Assembly (NCBI GenBank): GCA_003152255.1
Contig: PLZT01000215.1
Coordinates: forward strand, 1-6,337
Length of the DNA: 6,337 nucleotides
Reading direction: 5' to 3'
From: Methylocystaceae bacterium
GTDB taxonomy: Bacteria > Pseudomonadota > Alphaproteobacteria > Rhizobiales > Beijerinckiaceae
Positions 1 through 4,365 of the stretch are shown one piece after another (positions within the stretch are counted from its first letter, which is position 1; each line of letters opens with the position of its first letter). A model generated the notes under the pieces. That model was given only the letters and a program-made list of their open reading frames with translations. It did no database searches and was not told the DNA's origin. Made by a program: the position numbers and the translations under genes.

Positions 1-153
1 GGTTTCTACCGGCGCACCATAAATCAAGAGTTTCGCAACGCGGGATTCGCCCGAAAAATCGCGCCTTTTTGAGAGACGCGCGCGCTGAGGCTCGCCGCAA
101 TCATGGGTTGCCGCCGTTCGGGTCACTGCTCGCCAAACTGACGGCAGGACAGG

Positions 154-663
154 CTACCACGGGCGCTTCAACAACTCAGTCGGAGTTGTATAATCAATTG
201 TCACCTTAGCTAGAGACTGAGCAAGCAACGAGAGTCTGTGCGCCGCGCGGAGAGCGTTATCTCGAACTTGGTGAGGTCCATATAGAGACAGATGTTTCAT
301 CCTAGCCAAATGCCAGAACAGCGTCGACCCCCACCCGATTCTGTTAAATAGTTTTTTAGCTTCCATAGACTCTGTTTCTTTCATCTTCTGCGTGGAAGTC
401 AGCATATTGTCATGTAAATCAATGGCTAATGCCACAATATCCTGTTCTTGATTTACGCCCTCCAAAGAAAATGCATCATAAAACGCTTTGAACTTGAAGC
501 GGTCCTTGATAAGCCCCGCGACCTCCCCAATACCCTCACCCATATGTCGGAAGAGAAAATCTGTGGTGCGTTCGTCCGACAATTCCCTCCTAAATTGCTG
601 GAGACACTCGTGAGCGAGGGCAATGGCTTCTTCCGCTGATGCAAGCTCCACATGTTCTGTCAT
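154..663 (-). CDS. Hypothetical mostly helical protein, 169 aa
   Basis: I do not recognise this family. The product appears soluble and mainly alpha-helical, without a signal peptide or membrane segment. It starts MTEHVELASAEEAIALAHE and has a mixed charged and hydrophobic pattern through to an LLKRPW end. I chose the ATG at 663 because GGGGGAAG, a good ribosome-binding site, lies just upstream. The same frame is open to an ATG at 720, which would give 188 aa. That longer form has no ribosome-binding site but begins about where a transcript from the weak candidate promoter at 727-755 would start, so leaderless initiation is possible. The frame is shadowed by short opposite-strand frames that look spurious. 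The next gene upstream on this strand ends at 827 and is followed by a terminator, so this gene is probably transcribed separately. No function is assigned. Confidence 0.6.
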   Translation of the reverse strand: MTEHVELASAEEAIALAHECLQQFRRELSDERTTDFLFRHMGEGIGEVAGLIKDRFKFKAFYDAFSLEGVNQEQDIVALAIDLHDNMLTSTQKMKETESMEAKKLFNRIGWGSTLFWHLARMKHLSLYGPHQVRDNALRAAHRLSLLAQSLAKVTIDYTTPTELLKRPW

Positions 664-726
664 TCGCTTCCCCCGTTGAGCGAGCTGTCCTTGCACGACT
701 CCCAAGAGCCCTATCCTCATTGGCGT

Positions 727-755
727 CCTATAGCGATAGACTTGGGGACCTGCAA
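727..755 (-). promoter_or_regulatory. Weak candidate promoter for the 169-aa hypothetical gene
   Basis: Read on the minus strand, TTGCAG (750-755) is separated by 17 bases from TATAGG (727-732). The spacing is ideal but each box is only partly like the consensus. Transcription would start near 720, about 57 bases before the preferred ATG at 663 and almost on the alternative ATG at 720. This is an inference from spacing alone. Confidence 0.3.
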
Positions 756-774
756 AAACCCTTTGCGGCGCTAG

Positions 775-811
775 AAAAGGCGGCGCGGCGCAACAACAAC
801 ACCACGCCGCC
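775..811 (-). terminator. Intrinsic terminator after the zinc-ribbon gene
   Basis: On the minus strand a perfect 7-bp arm, GGCGGCG (805-811), pairs with CGCCGCC (779-785) across a loop of 19 bases. It is followed directly by TTTT (775-778). It begins 16 bases after the stop codon of the small zinc-ribbon gene. A GC-rich stem followed by a T run is the classic form of a Rho-independent terminator. Its position supports the reality of the small gene upstream. Confidence 0.55.
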
Positions 812-826
812 AGTCTTCTATGCTTT

Positions 827-1018
827 TTACACGCCGCGCCGGTTGCGCCTTGCGATCAAAGCCGAACTCACGAAAGGCACCGGCTTGGGGTTTTTAAACT
901 CGATGCGATTCCCGCAGTCGGGGCAGATGAATACGTTCCCCGCACCTATTGCTATCATCTGGCGCGGCGGATTGTGTTGTAAGCATTGTGGCCTGTTTGA
1001 GTTTTTTCGATTGTTCAT
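827..1018 (-). CDS. Small zinc-ribbon-like protein, 63 aa
   Basis: This small protein begins MNNRKNSNRPQCLQHNPP. It has a possible metal site made of C-x2-H near residues 12-15 and a clear C-x2-C (ICPDCGNRIEF) 16 residues later, followed by a basic tail ending ARRNRRGV. The C-P-D-C-G knuckle is typical of zinc ribbons, which often bind nucleic acid or act as protein adaptors; the actual role is unknown. The frame is open upstream to 1117, but the added residues look random, so I prefer the ATG at 1018. No strong ribosome-binding site is visible there. The following terminator is the best support that the frame is used. It could be a remnant of a larger zinc-binding protein. Confidence 0.5.
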   Translation of the reverse strand: MNNRKNSNRPQCLQHNPPRQMIAIGAGNVFICPDCGNRIEFKNPKPVPFVSSALIARRNRRGV

Positions 1019-1111
1019 CGCTTGACACGCTCGAAGTTCGCGCTCGCCATGCCACTCATGGCGCATTGGAGATGAACACATCGCGCGAAATTCTCCGACG
1101 CACCGAAGTGC

Positions 1112-1126
1112 GTGCAAAAATCAACA
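1112..1126 (+). repeat. GTGCAAAAATCAACA repeat, left copy
   Basis: This 15-base sequence is repeated exactly, in inverted orientation, at 4350-4364. An 11-base core (GCAAAAATCAA) also occurs inverted at 3601-3611. It is the first of three GTGCAAAA motifs (starting at 1112, 1171 and 1185) packed into 80 bases just past the 3' end of the integrase gene. Recombinase-binding or attachment sites often lie in this position. Confidence 0.6.
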
Positions 1127-1172
1127 CTTTTGAATGGAATTCAGGTCTTTGATTTTCCTTTGCGTTTTCCGT

Positions 1173-1192
1173 GCAAAAATTAGGTGCAAAAT
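1173..1192 (+). repeat. Inverted repeat, left copy (candidate end of integrase/TA cassette)
   Basis: This 20-base sequence contains TTAGGTGCAAAAT at 1180-1192. It matches the reverse complement of 3533-3552 at 17 of 20 positions, with 13 contiguous identical bases. It lies 10 bases beyond the integrase stop codon. It could be a terminal inverted repeat or an integrase-binding site; the sequence alone does not decide. Confidence 0.5.
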
Positions 1193-1202
1193 TGGTTCTT
1201 GA

Positions 1203-2159
1203 TCAAATCAGCACCCGCTCCACCTCATCGAGCGTCACTTCCTCGGCGCGGCGGTCGTAAAGCTGCGTCGTACGGGTCGAAGCATGGTTCGCCATCTGCG
1301 CGGCCTTTTCAAGCGTGCCGCCGTTCTTCAGGTAGGCGGTGACGCCCGTGGCGCGAAAGGTATGGTTGCCGACGCGCGTGGTGATGCCGCCGGATTTCGC
1401 GCGCCGCTGAATCATCGCATAGGCGTTGGCTTGGGGCAGGGGGTTGCCGGTGAGCTGGCCGGTCGCGCAGCTATAGGTCTGGAACAGCAACGCCTTCGGC
1501 TCGCTCGCCAGCCCCGCGCCGTCGATGTATTCGTGAAGGTAGGCCTCCAGATTGTGATGGCACGGCATGGCGTGCTGCTTGCCGCCCTTCTCGTGCAAAC
1601 GCACCCAAAGCCGCCGGTTCTGCGGATACACGTCTTCAACGCGCATGCCGATCGCCGCGCCTATGCGCGCGAAGGAATAGACCATCAGGCCGATCAGCGC
1701 GCGGTCGCGCAAGCCGATAACGGTAGTCGCATCAATCGCGTCGATGAGCTGGCGCGCTTCCTGCGGATCAAGCACGGGTGTCTTGCCGCGCCGCACGATG
1801 TGGCGCGGCCCGCGCACGGCGGCGGCGGGATTAACCGGCATGATCTGGCCGATGACAAGCCAGTCGAACAAATGCCGCAACGCCGCCAAGCGCAGCTTCG
1901 CGGTCCGCGCGAAGCGCGCCTTCTGCAATTGCTCGATATAGGCGGCGACATGCACGCTCTCGACGGCGGTGATGTGTGTGACGCCGCGCGCCTCCAGCCA
2001 GTCGAAGAATTCGACGGCGGCGCGGGCATAGGCGCGGCGGGTGTGCGGATTGCGGATATTGGCGGTGAAGAATTCAAAAAAGCGATAGGAGGCGCGCTCG
2101 CCGACGGCGGCGATAACGGCGGGCACGCGAATGATGGGAATGGTCACCAGAGGATTCAT
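1203..2159 (-). CDS. Tyrosine recombinase/integrase (XerC/D-like), 318 aa
   Basis: This is a site-specific recombinase that cuts and rejoins DNA through a 3'-phosphotyrosine intermediate, probably moving the element that carries it. Counting from the ATG at 2159, residues about 20-110 form a SAM-like core-binding domain. The catalytic domain follows with R165 (FARIGAAIGM), the lysine of the beta-hairpin (K191 or K194 in EKGGKQ), H266-x-x-R269 (NHTFRATG), H292 (MANHAS) and the nucleophile Y301 (TTQLYDRR). The full catalytic set is present and the length is normal, so it is probably active. I chose the ATG at 2159 because it overlaps the upstream stop codon as ATGA, indicating translational coupling. 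A TTG at 2189 would add ten unconvincing residues. The coding is markedly GC-rich compared with the gene before it. A long opposite-strand frame across this gene is a GC-driven shadow. Confidence 0.95.
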   Translation of the reverse strand: MNPLVTIPIIRVPAVIAAVGERASYRFFEFFTANIRNPHTRRAYARAAVEFFDWLEARGVTHITAVESVHVAAYIEQLQKARFARTAKLRLAALRHLFDWLVIGQIMPVNPAAAVRGPRHIVRRGKTPVLDPQEARQLIDAIDATTVIGLRDRALIGLMVYSFARIGAAIGMRVEDVYPQNRRLWVRLHEKGGKQHAMPCHHNLEAYLHEYIDGAGLASEPKALLFQTYSCATGQLTGNPLPQANAYAMIQRRAKSGGITTRVGNHTFRATGVTAYLKNGGTLEKAAQMANHASTRTTQLYDRRAEEVTLDEVERVLI

Positions 2160-2854
2160 GCGCCATTCCATTCGAGGACTGGCCGACAAAGATTCTCGAT
2201 TAGCAAAACTCCTTCTTCAATTTTTTTGCCAACTTTGTCAGCTTGCTTTCGAGCCTCTGAATGGCTAGCCCAAATATCTTGCCTTAGCTCTTTAAGGACC
2301 GTCGGGTCATTGTCTCGCTCGCCGGCTGTCTCGATTAGTGTCTCCGAAGCTGTTTGAACGCTAACGATCGACTGATCAAAAAACTGAAATGCTTGAACAG
2401 CATTCGAGCCAAAATAAGCGCGCGCGGTGTGGCGCTTCGCCCTGAAACCGTTTATGAATTCGCTGTGCTGTTGTAGTCTCTCGATTGGAGCAAAATAACT
2501 GTCCTTCAAACGCTTTAAGCTCTCAGGCTCCCCCACATCTTCCGGTCGACTCTTGCCTTCGCCTTCCATTGACCAGCCGGTACGAACGGAACCCATCAAG
2601 TCGCTGAATCGGTAAGCGTCGGCCAACAGCGTCTCTGCAAGTTCAAACCGGCGCTTATGAATGAGCTGTGAGCGATCGAGATCGAACTTCCGTTGCGCGA
2701 GTTCTTTGTCGAATTCGAATTTTCTCGTCGCTAACCGCTCATCGGCGTCGATACGCTTTCCAAGGCCGAGCCAAGTGATCAGCGCACCAACGATTACGCC
2801 TCCGAGACCGGTTAGACCCGCCACCATCTGAGGCGTCCACAATTGGTCTGTCAT
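2156..2854 (-). CDS. Single-pass membrane protein with coiled coil, 232 aa
   Basis: I do not recognise a named family. Residues about 10-31 form one hydrophobic, glycine-rich membrane segment (VAGLTGLGGVIVGALITWLG). A charged heptad-like helix follows (about 34-77, with repeated RKFEFDK/RKFDLD units), then a long helical region to the end. The basic residues after the membrane segment suggest that the bulk is cytoplasmic. Proteins of this shape (short N-terminal anchor plus long helical domain) are common next to phage and mobile-element genes, but their role is not known to me. The ATG at 2854 is supported by GGGAG five bases upstream; the frame is open to a TTG at 2866. The stop overlaps the integrase start (ATGA), so the two are translated together. 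Base composition is clearly less GC-rich than in the integrase. Confidence 0.8.
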   Translation of the reverse strand: MTDQLWTPQMVAGLTGLGGVIVGALITWLGLGKRIDADERLATRKFEFDKELAQRKFDLDRSQLIHKRRFELAETLLADAYRFSDLMGSVRTGWSMEGEGKSRPEDVGEPESLKRLKDSYFAPIERLQQHSEFINGFRAKRHTARAYFGSNAVQAFQFFDQSIVSVQTASETLIETAGERDNDPTVLKELRQDIWASHSEARKQADKVGKKIEEGVLLIENLCRPVLEWNGA

Positions 2855-2870
2855 CGAGGCTCCCAATTAC

Positions 2871-2896
2871 TATGTGATAAAGGATATTATCACATA
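2871..2896. promoter_or_regulatory. Perfect 10-bp palindrome, candidate operator over the integrase-operon promoter
   Basis: TATGTGATAA (2871-2880) and TTATCACATA (2887-2896) are exact reverse complements separated by six bases. It lies between the membrane-protein start and the candidate -35 box and covers the minus-strand -10 candidate at 2886-2891. The TGTGA/TCACA halves are 12 bases apart, not the six of a CRP site, so a different dimeric regulator is likely. The neighbouring ribbon-helix-helix antitoxin is one candidate binder. Confidence 0.6.
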
Positions 2897-2913
2897 CTAA
2901 ATGACCATTGCAA
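2886..2913 (-). promoter_or_regulatory. Candidate promoter for the membrane protein-integrase operon
   Basis: On the minus strand, TTGCAA (2908-2913) is followed after 16 bases by GATAAT (2886-2891), a five-of-six match to TATAAT. Transcription would start about 20-25 bases upstream of the ATG at 2854. The -35 hexamer is self-complementary and is also the -35 candidate of the opposite promoter. Confidence 0.45.
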
Positions 2914-2937
2914 GGGGCAGGGCGGTTCATGTAGAAT
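2908..2937 (+). promoter_or_regulatory. Candidate promoter for the toxin-antitoxin operon
   Basis: TTGCAA (2908-2913), an 18-base spacer and TAGAAT (2932-2937) form a plausible sigma-70 promoter, with a start near 2944 and a leader of only about 15 bases before the antitoxin ATG at 2959. The -10 box sits inside the palindrome at 2928-2942, as expected for an autoregulated toxin-antitoxin operon. Confidence 0.45.
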
Positions 2938-2942
2938 ACATG
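2928..2942. promoter_or_regulatory. Palindromic candidate operator of the TA operon
   Basis: CATGTA (2928-2933) and TACATG (2937-2942) are exact inverted halves around GAA. The palindrome covers the TA promoter's -10 candidate. It is flanked by GGTT and GAACC, which extend the symmetry imperfectly. Ribbon-helix-helix antitoxins of ParD/CopG type repress their own operons by binding such sites; assignment to this antitoxin is an inference. Confidence 0.5.
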
Positions 2943-2958
2943 TGAACCGGATCGCATC

Positions 2959-3222
2959 ATGCACCACGAGACAACGCCGCCCATGCCAGCGCCCTTCACA
3001 GTTCGTCTCGACGCGTCGACGCTGGCCGCGCTCGACCACCTCGCCGAAAAAACCGACCGCTCCCGCAACTGGCTCGTCAGCCGCGCCGTCGAGGATTTTG
3101 TCGCGCTCAACGCGTGGCAACTCGGCAAGATCGAAGCCGGACTCGCCGCCGCCGATCGCGGCGACTTCGCCAGCGATAAAGAGCTGGCGCGCGTGCGGAA
3201 GAAATTCGCGCCCAAATCATGA
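2959..3222 (+). CDS. CopG/ParD-type ribbon-helix-helix antitoxin, 87 aa
   Basis: This is the antitoxin half of a type II toxin-antitoxin pair. It should bind and neutralise the toxin encoded next to it and repress its own promoter. Residues 13-18 (FTVRLD) give the DNA-contacting beta strand. Residues about 20-31 and 33-48 (DRSRNWLVSRAVEDFV) give the two helices of the ribbon-helix-helix fold. The remaining tail, rich in A, K and R, is the likely toxin-binding part. The stop overlaps the toxin start as ATGA. No strong ribosome-binding site precedes the ATG at 2959. An alternative ATG at 2983 (MPAPFTVRLD) would trim eight residues that are not part of the fold and is also acceptable. Confidence 0.9.
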   Translation: MHHETTPPMPAPFTVRLDASTLAALDHLAEKTDRSRNWLVSRAVEDFVALNAWQLGKIEAGLAAADRGDFASDKELARVRKKFAPKS

Positions 3223-3509
3223 GAGTGCGTTGGACAACTCCGGCGCTGCGCGATCTCGAAATCATTGGCGATGATATTGAGCGCGACAATTCCGCCGCCG
3301 TCGCCGCGCGCATTGTCACCACGATCTTTGAACGAGCCGACAATCTCGCGGCTTTCCCGCATCTCGGGCGTCCGGGACGCATTCCCGACACGCGCGAACT
3401 CGTCGTGGTCGATACACCCTTCATCGTGCCTTACCGCGTGCGTGACGCGGAAGTCGAAATTCTCGCCGTCTTCCACGGCGCGCGCCAATGGCCGGAGAAA
3501 TTTGACTGA
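3219..3509 (+). CDS. RelE/ParE-family toxin, 96 aa
   Basis: This is the toxin of the type II pair. The RelE/ParE fold includes ribosome-dependent mRNA interferases (RelE) and gyrase poisons (ParE). This sequence is closer in style to ParE-like members that pair with ParD/CopG antitoxins. The N-terminal MRVRWTTPALRDLEIIGDDI begins with a beta strand and a helix. The conserved core is HLGRPGRIPDTREL (about 48-61), the strand FIVPYRV and the C-terminal EVEILAVFHGARQWP (78-92), with H86 and R89. The length is typical, so the gene is probably intact. Translation is likely coupled to the antitoxin through ATGA. Plasmids and integrative elements often carry such pairs for stabilisation, which fits the integrase next door. 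The exact target (gyrase or mRNA) cannot be read from the sequence. Confidence 0.92.
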   Translation: MRVRWTTPALRDLEIIGDDIERDNSAAVAARIVTTIFERADNLAAFPHLGRPGRIPDTRELVVVDTPFIVPYRVRDAEVEILAVFHGARQWPEKFD

Positions 3510-3532
3510 CGGCTGCGCCAATTCCACGGCGC

Positions 3533-3552
3533 ATTTTGCACCTAACTTACGC
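3533..3552 (-). repeat. Inverted repeat, right copy
   Basis: It contains ATTTTGCACCTAA (3533-3545), the exact reverse complement of 1180-1192; over 20 bases 17 match. It lies 23 bases after the toxin stop codon. Together with the left copy it brackets the integrase, membrane-protein and TA genes. Confidence 0.5.
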
Positions 3553-3580
3553 AACGAAAACAGATAATAATTTCAAAGAC

Positions 3581-3627
3581 CTAGCTTTCGCTCGAAAGTA
3601 TTGATTTTTGCTAGAGACGAAAGCTAG
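3581..3627. repeat. Nested inverted repeats between the convergent toxin and CHAT genes
   Basis: CTAGCTTTCG (3581-3590) and CGAAAGCTAG (3618-3627) are exact reverse complements. Inside the interval a second CGAAAG (3593-3598) also pairs with CTTTCG (3585-3590), leaving only two bases between. TTGATTTTTGC (3601-3611), a partial copy of the repeat found beside the integrase, lies in the loop. The two flanking genes converge here, so a bidirectional terminator is one reading. A recombination or protein-binding site is another, since no long T run follows the stem. Confidence 0.6.
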
Positions 3628-3639
3628 ACAAGGTATGTT

Positions 3640-4287
3640 TTAAACACTGTTATAAACGATCACATCTTCTCCAAAAAAATCATTGATCGCCTTGGCGACT
3701 GCCGAAGCTGGTCTTTCAATGTTCTTTTTTTGATAAAACATGCTCCAAACGGTCATCGCGGCGGCAAACTTAATCCTCGTAGGCTTGAAATAATAGCATC
3801 CCGTGAAGTGCCTTCTAAGCAATGGCTTTAGCGCTACGTAACCGTCTCGTGAATAGCAGCAAGAAAGGATGAGAATGCGTTGCTTTCTAGGGTTGAGAGC
3901 TGGTGCAATGGCTTTAAGCTTCTTCGCGACATCGCGCCACTTCATGTTGCCGCCTATGAGGCTAATTCCATGTTTTGATCCGTGAGCTGCAAGATGAACG
4001 AACCCAAGTTCATTGTACGGCCGAGGGAGATTGAGGAAATTTGCTTCAGATGTAGCACGAAGAGTTTTTGTCCTGCTACCGAGGCCACGATTGTGAAGAA
4101 TGGCACTGATCACTTGGCACTCGGTAACCAGACCTCCATCGATTTCGTGATCGCTCGGCAAATCTATAAGAGCAAAACTGAACGGCGGCCGTCCCTGTGC
4201 CATTGCATCATTGCGGCTTTTGCCGTCCCATATGTTGTGATGTGCGTCTCTCGCGGCGGCGCGACATATCAAGGCCCATAAGATCAT
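3640..4287 (-). CDS. Minimal CHAT/caspase-like cysteine protease, 215 aa
   Basis: This is a likely caspase-fold peptidase with a His-Cys dyad. The histidine motif is FVHLAAHGS (H102). The cysteine motif is RILILSCCYSRDG, where C144 aligns with the catalytic cysteine of the CHAT signature LSACxTG. Predicted strands FSFALID (36-42), LGFVHLAA (94-101) and RILILS (137-142) fit the fold. There are no TPR, WD or membrane regions, so it is essentially a stand-alone domain. CHAT proteins act in programmed-death and antiphage pathways, usually activated by a partner. The upstream HNH gene is the obvious candidate partner, 78 bases away on the same strand. The start is uncertain: the ATG at 4287 has no good ribosome-binding site and residues 1-28 look weakly protein-like. 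The ATG at 4203 (MAQGRPPFSFALIDL) would give 187 aa and keep the whole fold. Its composition is AT-richer than the integrase. Substrate and trigger are unknown. Confidence 0.75.
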   Translation of the reverse strand: MILWALICRAAARDAHHNIWDGKSRNDAMAQGRPPFSFALIDLPSDHEIDGGLVTECQVISAILHNRGLGSRTKTLRATSEANFLNLPRPYNELGFVHLAAHGSKHGISLIGGNMKWRDVAKKLKAIAPALNPRKQRILILSCCYSRDGYVALKPLLRRHFTGCYYFKPTRIKFAAAMTVWSMFYQKKNIERPASAVAKAINDFFGEDVIVYNSV

Positions 4288-4304
4288 TACGTCAAATCGC
4301 GGCC

Positions 4305-4326
4305 CTCGAAAACCCTCGTTTTTGAG
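4305..4326. repeat. Stem-loop between the HNH and CHAT genes
   Basis: CTCGAAAAC (4305-4313) and GTTTTTGAG (4318-4326) pair across a four-base loop with one mismatch. It lies in the 78-base gap upstream of the CHAT gene. No T run follows on the minus strand, so it is not a classic terminator. It could moderate read-through or translation of the CHAT gene. Confidence 0.4.
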
Positions 4327-4349
4327 AGGTGAATCCTAATGAGCAAACT

Positions 4350-4364
4350 TGTTGATTTTTGCAC
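4350..4364 (-). repeat. GTGCAAAAATCAACA repeat, right copy
   Basis: It is an exact 15-base reverse complement of 1112-1126. It starts one base past the HNH stop codon (4366-4368), in the gap before the CHAT gene. A chance match of this length in a window of this size is unlikely (roughly 0.02 expected under equal base use, somewhat more for AT-rich sequence). Confidence 0.6.
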
Positions 4365-4365
4365 A

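Larger units (their letters stand above)
1173..3552. mobile_element. Candidate mobile cassette: integrase, membrane protein and ParDE-type TA pair between inverted repeats
   Basis: A tyrosine recombinase, its translationally coupled membrane/coiled-coil gene and a divergent toxin-antitoxin pair fill the space between two inverted 20-base repeats almost completely. The left repeat is 10 bases past the integrase stop and the right repeat is 23 bases past the toxin stop. Such tight packing suggests one unit. No duplicated target site, tRNA or direct-repeat attL/attR pair was found, so the boundaries are tentative. The related GTGCAAAA repeat at 4350-4364 could mean that the real element extends further right and includes the CHAT gene. 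Confidence 0.35.

Noticed and set aside
41..53. Small hairpin CGGG-ATTCG-CCCG followed by AAAAA as a terminator
   Set aside because: The stem is only four base pairs, too weak to support the call.
3..209. Plus-strand frame open from the window edge to a stop near 209
   Set aside because: It has no start in the window, an arginine/alanine-rich composition typical of GC-rich noncoding DNA, and overlaps the end of the minus-strand hypothetical gene. A truncated gene entering from the left cannot be fully excluded.
750..760. CTGCAAAAACC as another copy of the GTGCAAAA repeat
   Set aside because: Only seven bases match (TGCAAAA plus one A), which is expected by chance.
1284..2357. 357-codon plus-strand frame opposite the integrase
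   Set aside because: It runs antisense to a gene with complete catalytic motifs and reads as low-complexity G, A, D, R and H typical of GC-rich shadow frames.
2873..2894. CRP-like site from the TGTGA and TCACA halves
   Set aside because: The halves are 12 bases apart, whereas CRP-type sites have six.
2739..3554. 271-codon minus-strand frame across the TA genes and the divergent promoter
   Set aside because: It overlaps two well-supported genes on the other strand and the control region, and shows no family motif.
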